From: Streptomyces sp. Sge12
Lineage (GTDB): Bacteria > Actinomycetota > Actinomycetes > Streptomycetales > Streptomycetaceae
Reading direction: 5' to 3'
Length of the DNA stretch: 64,000 nt
Assembly (NCBI RefSeq): GCF_002080455.1
Contig: NZ_CP020555.1
Span: forward strand, 1,674,001-1,738,000
This document shows, in pieces, positions 17,571 through 25,905 of the stretch (the first letter of the stretch is position 1; every line of letters starts with the position of its first letter). The notes under the pieces were generated by a model. That model ran no database searches and was not told the DNA's origin. It worked only from the letters and a program-made list of their open reading frames with translations. Made by a program: the position numbers and the translations under genes.

Positions 17571-19277
17571 TCAGCCGAGGTCGGCCTCGACGTACTCCGC
17601 CGCCGACCCGGCCGCGGTGAGCTCCCGCAGCTCCACCCGGCGGATCTTGCCGGACACGGTCTTCGGGAGCTCACCGAACTCGATGCGGCGGATCCTCTTG
17701 TACGGGGACAGCACCGCCCGGGAGTGCTCGAACAGCACCCGGGCCGTCTCCGGCCCGGGCTCCCAGCCGCCGGCGAGCGTGATGTACGCCTTCGGGACCG
17801 CCAGCCGCAGCTCGTCCGGGGCCGGGACCACCGCCGCCTCGGCCACCGCCTCGTGCTCCAGCAGGGCGCTCTCCAGCTCGAACGGGCTGATCTTGTAGTC
17901 CGAGGCCTTGAAGACGTCGTCGGAGCGCCCGACGTAGGTGAGGTACCCGTCGGCGTCGCGCGCGGCGATGTCACCGGTGCGGTAGAGGCCGTCCGCCATG
18001 GCCTCGGCGGTGCGCCGCGGATCGTCGCGGTAGCCGGTGGTCACGCCGGCGGGCCGGGTGCGCAGGTCCACGCAGAGCTCGCCCTCGTCGGCGGACTCCT
18101 TGCAGGTGACCGGGTCGAGCAGCACGATCTCGTAGCCGGGCGCCGGGCGGCCCATGGAGCCGGGCTTGACGGGCACCCCGGGGAAGTTCCCGACCTGGAG
18201 GGTGGTCTCCGTCTGGCCGAAGCCGTCGCGGATGGTGACGCCCCAGGCGGCGCGGACCTTCTCGATGACCTCCGGGTTGAGCGGCTCCCCGGCGGCGACG
18301 GCCTCACGCGGGGGCCTGGCCAGGGCGCTGAGGTCGGACTGGATCAGCATCCGCCACACGGTGGGCGGGGCGCAGAAGGTGGTCACGCCGTGCCGGTCCA
18401 TCTCGGCCATCAGCCGTTCGGGGTCGAAGCGGGTGTAGTTGTGGACGAAGACGGTGGCTCCGGCGTTCCACGGGGCGAAGAGGTTGGACCAGGCGTGCTT
18501 GGCCCAACCGGGCGAGGCGATGTTGAGGTGCACGTCGCCGGGGCGCAGCCCGAGCCAGTACATGGTGGAGAGGTGCCCGATGGGGTACGAGGCGTGCGTG
18601 TGCTCGACGAGCTTGGGGCGGTCGGTGGTGCCGGAGGTGAAGTACAGCATCAGTGGGTCGGTGGCGAGGGTCTCGCCGTGTGGCGTGAAATCGCCGTCGG
18701 CGGCCTCCGCGTCCGCGAGCCGCAGCCAGCCGCCGGGGGCCCGGTCGTGGTCCCCCGCGGCGATCCGGGTGTAGTCGCCCGGCACCTCGTCGAACTTGGC
18801 GGTGTCCTCGGCCCGCGCGATGACGTGGCGGACCTGGCCCCGCTCGACCCGGTCGCGCAGGTCGGCCGGGCCGAGCAGCGGGGTGGCGGGGATGACGACG
18901 GCGCGCAGTTTCATCGCGCCGAGCATCACCTCCCACAGCTCGCGCTGATTGCCGAGCATGACCAGGATCCGGTCGCCGGGCGCGACGCCCTGGTCGCGGA
19001 GCCAGTTGGCGGTGCGGCCGGACCGTACGGCGAGTTCCGCGAAGGTGAGGCTCCGGCTGCTGCCGTCCTCCTCGACGATGCGCAGGGCGTCGGCGTCGTT
19101 CCCGGCGGCGATGTGGTCGAACCAGTCCAGCGCCCAGTTGAAGCGCTGGGGGCGGGGCCAGGTGAATCCGGCGTGTGCGGCCTCGTAGTCGCCGCGGCGT
19201 TCCAGGAGGAAGTCCCGCGCGGCCAGGAACTGGGCGGTGGCGCTGTCCCGCGTACTTTCGGTCGTCATGACAGGCAT
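17571..19277 (-). CDS. Acyl-CoA synthetase (AMP-binding, medium-chain/benzoate-type)
   Basis: A 568-residue adenylate-forming enzyme. Core motifs: YFTSGTTDRPK (P-loop, ~residue 205), the DGFGQTETT ATP/Mg motif (~345), YRTGDIAARDADGYLTYVGRSDDVFK (~430) and the C-terminal TVSGKIRRVEL with the catalytic Lys. The WPRPQRFNWALDWFD start resembles the ACSM-like medium-chain acyl-CoA or benzoate-CoA ligases. It should activate a carboxylic acid to its CoA ester; the exact substrate is not determined. Two in-frame ATGs (19277, 19268) are possible; neither has a clear Shine-Dalgarno. It appears to be a single-gene unit. Confidence 0.88.
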   Translation of the reverse strand: MPVMTTESTRDSATAQFLAARDFLLERRGDYEAAHAGFTWPRPQRFNWALDWFDHIAAGNDADALRIVEEDGSSRSLTFAELAVRSGRTANWLRDQGVAPGDRILVMLGNQRELWEVMLGAMKLRAVVIPATPLLGPADLRDRVERGQVRHVIARAEDTAKFDEVPGDYTRIAAGDHDRAPGGWLRLADAEAADGDFTPHGETLATDPLMLYFTSGTTDRPKLVEHTHASYPIGHLSTMYWLGLRPGDVHLNIASPGWAKHAWSNLFAPWNAGATVFVHNYTRFDPERLMAEMDRHGVTTFCAPPTVWRMLIQSDLSALARPPREAVAAGEPLNPEVIEKVRAAWGVTIRDGFGQTETTLQVGNFPGVPVKPGSMGRPAPGYEIVLLDPVTCKESADEGELCVDLRTRPAGVTTGYRDDPRRTAEAMADGLYRTGDIAARDADGYLTYVGRSDDVFKASDYKISPFELESALLEHEAVAEAAVVPAPDELRLAVPKAYITLAGGWEPGPETARVLFEHSRAVLSPYKRIRRIEFGELPKTVSGKIRRVELRELTAAGSAAEYVEADLG

Positions 19278-19360
19278 CGTGCCGCGTTCGGTGTACGGAC
19301 CACCAGTGCGGCGTCAGCCGCGAGTTGACCGCGCGGGGGCCGGGCGGGCGTACGGGGGGA

Positions 19361-20488
19361 TCAGGACTTGATCGCCCCGAACCGCACACCCCCACGGGAG
19401 GCACCACCCTCTTCCCCGCTCCCTTCCACCATCCCCTCCACCATCCGCTCCCCCTCGGCGACGATCTCCGCCTCGGCCGCCTTCGACACCCGGCCGAACA
19501 GCTCGACGGTGACCTGCGTCCCCTCCAGCTTCCACAGACCGGCGAGGAACCCGTCCACGAGCAGGGTGCAGTGCGCCTGGTTGCCGGTCCACGAACGCCC
19601 CTTCACCTCGGGGGCGACCACGCGGGTGCGGTCGGCGTGCGAGAGCAGCAGATTGTCGAATTCCGGCAGGAAGCGCGGCGGCGCGGGGGTGTCCGCATCG
19701 GGGCGGGGGGCGTCGGGAAGGTCGAAGAGCTCCACCCCGTTCTCGTCCTGGAAGACGGCCAGGGTCGGGCGCAGTCGTTCGAAGGCCTCGCGCAGCCGGG
19801 TCAGTCCCGCCCAGGTCTGCATGTCCTTGACGGAGGCCGGCCCGAAGGCGGCGAGGTAGCGCAGCACGACCTCGTCCACGGGCTGCGCCTCGGGTGCGGG
19901 GTTCCCGAGCCAGTTCTCCACGGTGGTGAGCCGGACCTGGCCGCTGCGCCCCCACACCCCGCGGGGCGTGACCTGGACCAGGGGCAGCCGGCAGCGCGCT
20001 GCCACGGACAGGGACTGCGGGTCGGCGTCGGGCCACTCCCGGAGCAGTTCCTCGCGGATCTCGCCCATGGTGCGCGGCTCGCCCTCGACGAAGGCACGGG
20101 CGCGCTCCGCCAGCCGGTCCAGGTCCACTCCCACGAGCCCCTTGCGGAAGTAGGCGACCTCCCGGTCGCGGGCGGGCTGGACGAGGGGCCTCAGCGTCAG
20201 GGCGTCGTGGGCGGTGTGCGTGTGGATCGTCGACCGCATGGTGACCATGCGGACCGCCTCGCGGGACTCCATGAGCCCGGCCAGCTCGGCGGGCCGGAAG
20301 CCGGCGAGCCGGGCATGCAGCTGGAAGTACGGCGGCTTCACGTTCTGCGCCTGCAGCCCGAGGAGGTGCGCGACGGCGTCCCGGGCGGACATCTCGGCGC
20401 GGCTCAGCAGCAATTGACGGGCGAGCGTGGCACGGTTCAGAGCGCGGGTGCCGAGTACGGGATACATCGTCCTGGAAGCCATGGCCAC
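19361..20488 (-). CDS. AlkZ/YcaQ-like winged-helix DNA glycosylase-family protein
   Basis: A 375-residue member of the HTH_42 (AlkZ/YcaQ/AZL) family. The N-terminal part has LLSRAEMSARDAVAHLLGLQAQNVKPPY; the QAQ tripeptide matches the Q-x-Q catalytic motif of AlkZ-type glycosylases. RSTIHTHTAHDAL and FLPEFDNLLLSHADRTRV are further family hallmarks. Family members remove alkylated or cross-linked bases, and some protect producers from their own DNA-damaging metabolites. The role here is unknown, since no genotoxin cluster is visible nearby. GTG 20488 or ATG 20482 may start translation. It is divergent from corA. Confidence 0.82.
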   Translation of the reverse strand: MAMASRTMYPVLGTRALNRATLARQLLLSRAEMSARDAVAHLLGLQAQNVKPPYFQLHARLAGFRPAELAGLMESREAVRMVTMRSTIHTHTAHDALTLRPLVQPARDREVAYFRKGLVGVDLDRLAERARAFVEGEPRTMGEIREELLREWPDADPQSLSVAARCRLPLVQVTPRGVWGRSGQVRLTTVENWLGNPAPEAQPVDEVVLRYLAAFGPASVKDMQTWAGLTRLREAFERLRPTLAVFQDENGVELFDLPDAPRPDADTPAPPRFLPEFDNLLLSHADRTRVVAPEVKGRSWTGNQAHCTLLVDGFLAGLWKLEGTQVTVELFGRVSKAAEAEIVAEGERMVEGMVEGSGEEGGASRGGVRFGAIKS

Positions 20489-20619
20489 AAACTAACGGCC
20501 CTTGCGGACAGCCTCCGTCCGCAACTCCCCGCCGAGTCCGAGGCGGCCGAAAAGGGGGAGTTCCCCCTATATCCTGCCCCTTGCCCGTAAACGTACGTTC
20601 GACCGGGAGCTGACCTGCG

Positions 20620-21777
20620 ATGTCGGAGCGTCCAGACCACCGCCCCTCGCCGTCCGCCGGGAAGCGCGCGGGCCGGCGCCACCCCGCCTCACCTCCGGCG
20701 GGACCGCCGTCCGCCCCGCAGCCCGCACCGGCGGCGACCACCGCTCCCCCGAACCACCGCAGCGTGATCGACTCGGCCGTCTACCGCGACGGCCGCCGGA
20801 TCGCCTCCCCCGCCACCCTGGCCGACACCTTCCGCCGGCTGCGGGAGGAGCCCGACGGGATGGCCTGGATCGGCCTGCACCGGCCAACGGAGCCCGAACT
20901 CCATTCCCTTGCCGCCGAGTTCAACCTCCACGAACTGGCGGTCGAGGACGCCCTCGAAGCCCACCAGCGTCCGAAGCTGGAACGCTACGGCGACACCCTC
21001 TTCGTCGTCCTGCGGGCCGCCCGCTACCTGGACGCCCAGGAAGAGGTCGACTTCGCCGAGCTGCACATCTTCGTCGGCCCGGACTTCCTGATCACGGTCC
21101 GCCACGGCGACGCCCCGGACCTCTCGGCGGTCCGCCGCCGCATGGAGGCGAACCCGGACCTCCTCTCGCTCGGCCCGGAGGCGGCCCTGTACGCCATCCT
21201 CGACGCGGTGGTCGACGGCTACGCCCCGGTCGTCGAGGGCGTCCAGACCGACATCGACGAGATCGAGACGGAGGTCTTCCGCGGCGATCCGGCGGTGTCC
21301 CGCCGCATCTACGAACTCTCCCGAGAAATGGTCGAGTTCCAGCGCGCCACCCGCCCCCTGGTCGGCATGCTCCACGGCCTGATGGCGGGCTTCGCGAAGT
21401 ACGGCACGGACGAGGAACTCCAGCGCTACCTCCGCGACGTGGCCGACCACGTGACGCACACGAGCGAACGCGTGGACGGCTTCCGCCAGGCCCTGACGGA
21501 CATCCTGACGGTCAACGCCACCCTGGTCTCCCAGCAGCAGAACGCCGAAATGCGCGCCTTGGCCGAGGCCGGCTTCGAACAGAACGAGGAGATCAAAAAA
21601 ATCTCCGCCTGGGCGGCCATCCTCTTCGCCCCCACCCTGGTCGGCACCATCTACGGCATGAACTTCGAGACCATGCCGGAACTCCACTGGGCGGCGGGCT
21701 ACCCCTTCGCGGTCCTCCTGATGGCGGTCGTCTGCGTGAGCCTGTACGTCATCTTCAAGAAGCGCGACTGGCTGTAG
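20620..21777 (+). CDS. corA: CorA-type magnesium/cobalt transporter
   Basis: A 385-residue CorA family channel. A Pro/Ala-rich cytosolic tail (residues 1-45) precedes the soluble funnel domain; the long helix includes IDEIETEVFRG and VSQQQNAEM. Two C-terminal membrane helices flank the signature GMNFETMPEL (GMN at ~355), and the protein ends FKKRDWL. It should form a pentamer in the membrane and import Mg2+ or Co2+. ATG 20620 has a GGGAGCTGACCTGCG spacer, i.e. GGGAG about 10 nt upstream. It diverges from the AlkZ-like gene. Confidence 0.93.
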   Translation: MSERPDHRPSPSAGKRAGRRHPASPPAGPPSAPQPAPAATTAPPNHRSVIDSAVYRDGRRIASPATLADTFRRLREEPDGMAWIGLHRPTEPELHSLAAEFNLHELAVEDALEAHQRPKLERYGDTLFVVLRAARYLDAQEEVDFAELHIFVGPDFLITVRHGDAPDLSAVRRRMEANPDLLSLGPEAALYAILDAVVDGYAPVVEGVQTDIDEIETEVFRGDPAVSRRIYELSREMVEFQRATRPLVGMLHGLMAGFAKYGTDEELQRYLRDVADHVTHTSERVDGFRQALTDILTVNATLVSQQQNAEMRALAEAGFEQNEEIKKISAWAAILFAPTLVGTIYGMNFETMPELHWAAGYPFAVLLMAVVCVSLYVIFKKRDWL

Positions 21778-21838
21778 ACCGCACCACAGCCCGGCCCGTA
21801 GGGCGTCGGTGTCCGACCTCCTGGCTAGCCTTGGCCCC

Positions 21839-22369
21839 GTGACGCCCACCGATGACCGACAGTTCCCCGCCGCGCTCGCCACTGCGATGGCCGTGCCCTT
21901 TGACTACGCCGACGGGAAGACCGGGGTCGACTTCGAGCCCTTCCCGGCCTTCCTGTCCGCTGCCGACACCACCGACTGGTTCCAGGCGTGGACCGGGAAC
22001 ACCGAAGTGGACGGCAGCGACTTCCTCGTGTTCGGACAGGACGGCACGGGCGGGTACGCGGCGTTCTGGATCGTCCGCCCGAGCCGGCCACTGGCCGAGC
22101 AGCCCGTCGTCTTCCTCGGGTCCGAGGGCGAGACCGGTGTCGTCGCCCGCGACCTCGGCGACTTCCTGTGGCTCCTCGCCGACGGCTTCGGCCCCTGGGA
22201 GGCCGCCACCTCGTACGAGCCCGACTGGAAGGCGCGCCCCAACCCGGAGTTCGCAGCCATCGCCGAAGGATTCGCACCGCACCGGCGCCGGTCGGCGGCA
22301 GCCGTGATCGCGCTGGCGGCCCAGGAGTTCCCCGCCTTCGACGACACCATCATGGGGCTCTGCCACTGA
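21839..22369 (+). CDS. SUKH/SMI1-KNR4-like hypothetical protein
   Basis: A 176-residue acidic protein. FGQDGTGGYAAFWIV, PVVFLGSEGETGVVARDLGDFLWLLADGFGPWE and the acidic FDYADGKTG region resemble SMI1/KNR4-type (SUKH) proteins of Streptomyces, a superfamily that includes immunity proteins to toxins. No partner toxin gene is adjacent. GTG 21839 was chosen because TAGCCT lies 7 bp upstream, the layout of leaderless Streptomyces genes; GTG 21809 is an alternative. Family call is tentative. Confidence 0.65.
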   Translation: MTPTDDRQFPAALATAMAVPFDYADGKTGVDFEPFPAFLSAADTTDWFQAWTGNTEVDGSDFLVFGQDGTGGYAAFWIVRPSRPLAEQPVVFLGSEGETGVVARDLGDFLWLLADGFGPWEAATSYEPDWKARPNPEFAAIAEGFAPHRRRSAAAVIALAAQEFPAFDDTIMGLCH

Positions 22370-22389
22370 ACGGACCCGCGGACCCTTGG

Positions 22390-23595
22390 TCAGGCGCGGG
22401 CGAGGACCGCCACGGCGTTGTGGCCGCCGAAGCCGAAGGAGTTGCTGATCGCGACCGGGGACGGGTGGTTCCTGGCCGTGCGTCTCACGAGGTCGATGTC
22501 CATGCCGGTGTCGTTCTCGCGCAGCCCGGCGATCGGCGGGACCGTGTTCTCGGCCAGGGCCAGGACGGTCAGGGCCGCCTCGATGGCGCCCGCGGCCCCG
22601 AGGGTGTGGCCGAGGGTGCCCTTGGCCGAGGTGACGGGTGGGCGGTGTGGAAGGACGCGCCGCAGGACGGCGGCCTCGATGTCGTCGTTCTGCCGGGTCG
22701 CCGTGCCGTGCGCGTTGACGTGGCCGACGTCCTCGGGGGCTACGCCCGCGTCCGCGAGCGCGGCGCGCACGGCCTGTTCGGCGCCGCGGCCCTCCGGGTG
22801 CGGAGCCACCAGGTGGTGGGCGTCGGTGGAAGCCGCGTAGCCGATCAGGCGGGCGAGCGGCCGGGCCGTCCGGGCCGCGGCGTGGGCGGGGCGTTCCAGG
22901 ACCAGTGCGCCGGCGCCCTCGGCGATGACGAAGCCGTCGCGGGCGGCGTCGAACGGCCGTGATCCGGTGCCGGACAGGGCGCCCAGCTGGGCGAACCCGG
23001 TCACGTTGAGCCGGGTGACGGGTGCCTCCGCGCCGCAGACGATCGCGATGTCGCACTGTCCGGACGCCAGCAGGTCCCGGGCGAGGCCGAGGGCGGTGGT
23101 GCCCGAGGCGCAGGCCGTGGAGGTGGACAGGGTCGGACCGGTCACCCCGAAGCGCAGGGCGATATTGGCGCACACCATGTTGCCCAGATAGCCGGTGAGG
23201 AAGTACGGGGAGACGAACTCCGGCCCCCGCTCGACCAGTCGAGCCGCCGCGGCCTCCTGCGTGCGCGCCCCGCCCAGGCCGCCGCCGGTGACGACGGCGA
23301 CCCTGCTGCCGTCCCAGTCCAGCGGATCGAGTCCGGCGTGGTCGAGGGCCTGTGCGACGGCCGCCAGGCCGAAGCGGTCCACCGGGTCCAGCCGGGCCGA
23401 GCCCCGCTGGCGCAGGACCGGGTGGTCCAGCTCGGGGACCCGGCAGCTGAGGGCGAACGGCAGGCCGTCCAGGGCGGGGTCGGGGGCGGCGGTGGAGCGC
23501 CCGGCGCGGACGGCCGACCAGGTGCTCTCCCGATCGGCCCCGGCCGCCGTGACCAGGCCGAGCCCGGTCACGACGGCCTCGGGGCGCCGGGTCAA
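22390..23595 (-). CDS. Beta-ketoacyl-ACP synthase II-like (FabF family)
   Basis: A 401-residue thiolase-fold KAS. The triad is complete: STACASG (Cys162), NAHGTAT (His296) and KGTLGH (His330), with the C-terminal SNSFGFGGHNA loop. It condenses acyl-enzyme with malonyl-ACP. The start is taken as TTG 23595, which overlaps the ACP stop codon (TTGA) and puts the family start (TRRPEAVVTGLGLV) right after it; no ATG or GTG fits better. Coupling to the adjacent ACP gene implies a dedicated pair for secondary lipid synthesis rather than the housekeeping fab operon. Confidence 0.88.
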   Translation of the reverse strand: MTRRPEAVVTGLGLVTAAGADRESTWSAVRAGRSTAAPDPALDGLPFALSCRVPELDHPVLRQRGSARLDPVDRFGLAAVAQALDHAGLDPLDWDGSRVAVVTGGGLGGARTQEAAAARLVERGPEFVSPYFLTGYLGNMVCANIALRFGVTGPTLSTSTACASGTTALGLARDLLASGQCDIAIVCGAEAPVTRLNVTGFAQLGALSGTGSRPFDAARDGFVIAEGAGALVLERPAHAAARTARPLARLIGYAASTDAHHLVAPHPEGRGAEQAVRAALADAGVAPEDVGHVNAHGTATRQNDDIEAAVLRRVLPHRPPVTSAKGTLGHTLGAAGAIEAALTVLALAENTVPPIAGLRENDTGMDIDLVRRTARNHPSPVAISNSFGFGGHNAVAVLARA

Positions 23596-23843
23596 CGGTC
23601 CGTCCGCCGCGCCTCGACGGATCCGACGAGGTCGGCGAGGGTGGCCTCGCGCAGCTCCTCCTCCTCGACCTTGACGCCCAGCACCTCGTGAACGGCGATC
23701 GCCATCTCGACGACCATCAGGGAGTCGGTCAGCAGGTCGCGCATCGGCACCTCGGCCCGTACCTCGTCGGAGGGGATTTCGAATCTCTCGATGAGCAGTT
23801 CGCTGATGACGTCGAGAACGGATTCCGGCGCGGAAGTGGTCAC
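23592..23843 (-). CDS. Acyl carrier protein
   Basis: An 83-residue ACP with the phosphopantetheine site LLTDSLMVVEMA (Ser41) and an acidic helix III region (VKVEEEELREATLADL). It should be converted to holo form and carry the chain extended by the co-encoded KAS II. ATG 23843 lies 12 nt after a GAGAGCACC-type sequence; its stop overlaps the KAS start. It diverges from the acyltransferase gene at 24038 across a 194-bp, relatively AT-rich promoter region. Confidence 0.9.
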   Translation of the reverse strand: MTTSAPESVLDVISELLIERFEIPSDEVRAEVPMRDLLTDSLMVVEMAIAVHEVLGVKVEEEELREATLADLVGSVEARRTDR

Positions 23844-23955
23844 AGGGTGCTCTCATTTGCGGTGTCGAGGCCCTTGCAGCATGGTGTCGCAACGACCGGT
23901 GGCGAAGGGGAGGGCGGAAGCCGTTTCCTGACTTGGGGCGCTCCCGTGCTCAAAT

Positions 23956-23976
23956 AAGTACCACGGCTCGGTATTT
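23956..23976. promoter_or_regulatory. Imperfect inverted repeat in the ACP/acyltransferase divergent promoter region
   Basis: AAGTACC-N7-GGTATTT (13 of 14 arm positions symmetric if the T-C change is ignored) lies in the AT-rich middle of the divergent gap. The shape resembles TetR-family operators with an ATACC...GGTAT core. No regulator gene is adjacent; this is a candidate only. Confidence 0.35.
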
Positions 23977-24037
23977 ACTCAAAACCCGTTCTGCATAGTC
24001 TTCCTGATGGTGCAAAAGACAAGAGTGGGGATCATTT

Positions 24038-24829
24038 ATGTCGGAAAACATGGCCGATGTGATCGAGGTGCTCGACGCGGCGGGGGTCGAGCTCAAGAAC
24101 GTGAAGCGGCTGCTCGGGAACGCCGGGGAGGCGGCCTGGGACCAGCTTCTCGACTGGCTCGTCGACGACTGGTTCCGGGTGGACGTCCTCGGGCTGGAGA
24201 ACATTCCGGCCGACGGACCGGCGGTCGTCGTCGCCAATCATTCGGGAGCCTGGGGCCTCGACGCCTTCGTCCTCCACAAGGTGTTCACCCGCAGCCTGAA
24301 CCGGTCCCTGCACGTTCCCGCGTCCCCCTTTCTTTTCCGGGTCCCGGTCATCGGTTCGTACGCCCGCAAGAAGGGCGCCATTCCCCTCGATCCGCTGCTC
24401 GGACTGGAACACCTGAACGCCGGTGAACTCGTCGGGGTGTTTCCCGAAGGCACCGCCGGACTCGAGAAGCCCTTTCGCGATCGATACCGGCTCCGCCCGT
24501 TCAGTCCCGGCTTCGCGGTCACCGCGGTACGGGCCGGCGCCCCGGTCGTGCCGGTGTCGGTGATCGGCGCCGAGGAGGCCTGTCCGCGGATGGGTGAGAT
24601 CCCGGCCCTGGCGCGTCTCCTGGACCTGCCCTACTTCCCGATCACCCCGGTCTTCCCGCTGCCCTCGAAGTGGCTCGTCACCATCGGTGAGCCGATCCCC
24701 GCGCCGCCCCGGCCCGCGTCCTTTGCCGAACGCGCTGCCGCCGCAGCGCAGTTGTGCGCCGCATCACGGGCCGCGGTGCAGGACCTGGTGGACCGGGAGC
24801 GGCGCAAGCGGGACAACCCGTTCTGGTAA
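24038..24829 (+). CDS. PlsC-type lysophospholipid/glycerol-phosphate acyltransferase
   Basis: A 263-residue acyltransferase. Motif I is NHSGAWGLDA (NHx4D, residues ~66-72), motif II is YARKKGAIPLD, motif III FPEGTAGLEK and motif IV APVVPVSVIG. These place it in the LPLAT superfamily, acylating glycerol-3-phosphate, lysophosphatidate or a related alcohol. ATG 24038 is preceded by GAGTGGGGATC. Located between the ACP/KAS II pair and a KAS III gene, it may transfer the fatty chain those enzymes build; the alternative is a general membrane role. Confidence 0.88.
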   Translation: MSENMADVIEVLDAAGVELKNVKRLLGNAGEAAWDQLLDWLVDDWFRVDVLGLENIPADGPAVVVANHSGAWGLDAFVLHKVFTRSLNRSLHVPASPFLFRVPVIGSYARKKGAIPLDPLLGLEHLNAGELVGVFPEGTAGLEKPFRDRYRLRPFSPGFAVTAVRAGAPVVPVSVIGAEEACPRMGEIPALARLLDLPYFPITPVFPLPSKWLVTIGEPIPAPPRPASFAERAAAAAQLCAASRAAVQDLVDRERRKRDNPFW

Positions 24830-24875
24830 TCCCGCCCGGCGCGGCGTCCCGGCGCGGCGGTCCCGGCGCGCCGGC

Positions 24876-25892
24876 TCATCCGCCCTCGGTCACCGCCCGT
24901 ACCTCGGGCCAGACCAGCGTGGTCGATCCCCAGGCCAGCCCGGCCCCGTACGCGGTGAGCGCGACCCGCTGCCCGGGCACCAGGGTCCCGGCGGCGGCCG
25001 CCTGCGCCAGCAGTACGGGAACCGAGGCCGCGGCGGCGTTCCCGTACGTCTCGATGTGCGACAGCACCTGTCCGGGAGCCAGGCCCAGCTCGTCGGTGAT
25101 GCCGTCCAGGATGCGCTGGTTGGCCTGGTGGGCGACCACCACGTCCAGCTCGCCGAGCGACCACCCCGCCCGGCCGAGGGCCCGCGTCACCGAATCGCAC
25201 ATCCCGACGACCGCCTGCTTGCGCACGGCCGGCCCGTCCATCCGGAAGTACGGCGAGGGCTCCTCCCCGCCCGGCTCCGCCAGCATCCGCTTCCGGGCCC
25301 GCGCTCCACCGCCCGGCACCTCCAGCAGGTCGGCCTGCGTTCCGTCGCTGCCCAGGTCGAACGGCCCGAACGCCCCCGGCGTGCCCGCGACTCCCGCCCG
25401 CAGCAGCACGGCGCCGGCCCCGTCGCCGAAGATGGCCGACGTCAGCCAGTCCCGCGGATCGAGGAAGGCGCTGAACACGTCCGAGGCGACCACGAGCACG
25501 CTGTCGCAGGCACCGCCGCCGATCATCGAGGAGGCCACGCCCAGGCCGTACAGGAACCCGCTGCAGCCCGATGCCAGGTCGAACGCCGCTACGCCGCCCA
25601 GCCCCAGCCTCGCCGCGACCTCCGGCGCCCCGGCCGGAAGGAGCCGGTCCGGGGAGATGGTCGCCAGGACGACCGCATCGGCCCGGTCCGCGCCGGCGGC
25701 CGTCAGCGCGTGCCGGCCCGCCCGTACGGCCAGGTCGACGGTGGCCTCGCCGTCGGCGATGCGCCGACCGGCCACCCCGATGCGCTCGCGGATCCACTCG
25801 TCGCCGAGGGACCTTCCCCCGCACAGCTCGGCGTTGGTCAGGACGCGCGGCGGTACGTATCCGCCGAGGCCGGCCAGGACCGCTGTCCGCAT
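24876..25892 (-). CDS. Beta-ketoacyl-ACP synthase III-like (FabH family)
   Basis: A 338-residue KAS III. The catalytic triad reads ASGCSGF (Cys110), HQANQRI (His255) and ETYGNAAAAS (Asn285). GDGAGAVLL is the usual dimer-interface loop. Such enzymes prime chains from acyl-CoA, or form esters and amides in secondary pathways. ATG 25892 lies 11 nt after GAGG and 13 bp after the stop of the upstream P450-like gene. GTG 25904 is an alternative start. It ends a three-gene unit (lipase, P450-like, KAS III). Confidence 0.9.
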   Translation of the reverse strand: MRTAVLAGLGGYVPPRVLTNAELCGGRSLGDEWIRERIGVAGRRIADGEATVDLAVRAGRHALTAAGADRADAVVLATISPDRLLPAGAPEVAARLGLGGVAAFDLASGCSGFLYGLGVASSMIGGGACDSVLVVASDVFSAFLDPRDWLTSAIFGDGAGAVLLRAGVAGTPGAFGPFDLGSDGTQADLLEVPGGGARARKRMLAEPGGEEPSPYFRMDGPAVRKQAVVGMCDSVTRALGRAGWSLGELDVVVAHQANQRILDGITDELGLAPGQVLSHIETYGNAAAASVPVLLAQAAAAGTLVPGQRVALTAYGAGLAWGSTTLVWPEVRAVTEGG

Positions 25893-25905
25893 GTGATCGG
25901 CCACC

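Noticed and set aside
23596..23892. N-terminal extension of the KAS II gene
   Set aside because: The extra residues are translated out of frame from the ACP gene; the family start lies right after the TTG at 23595.
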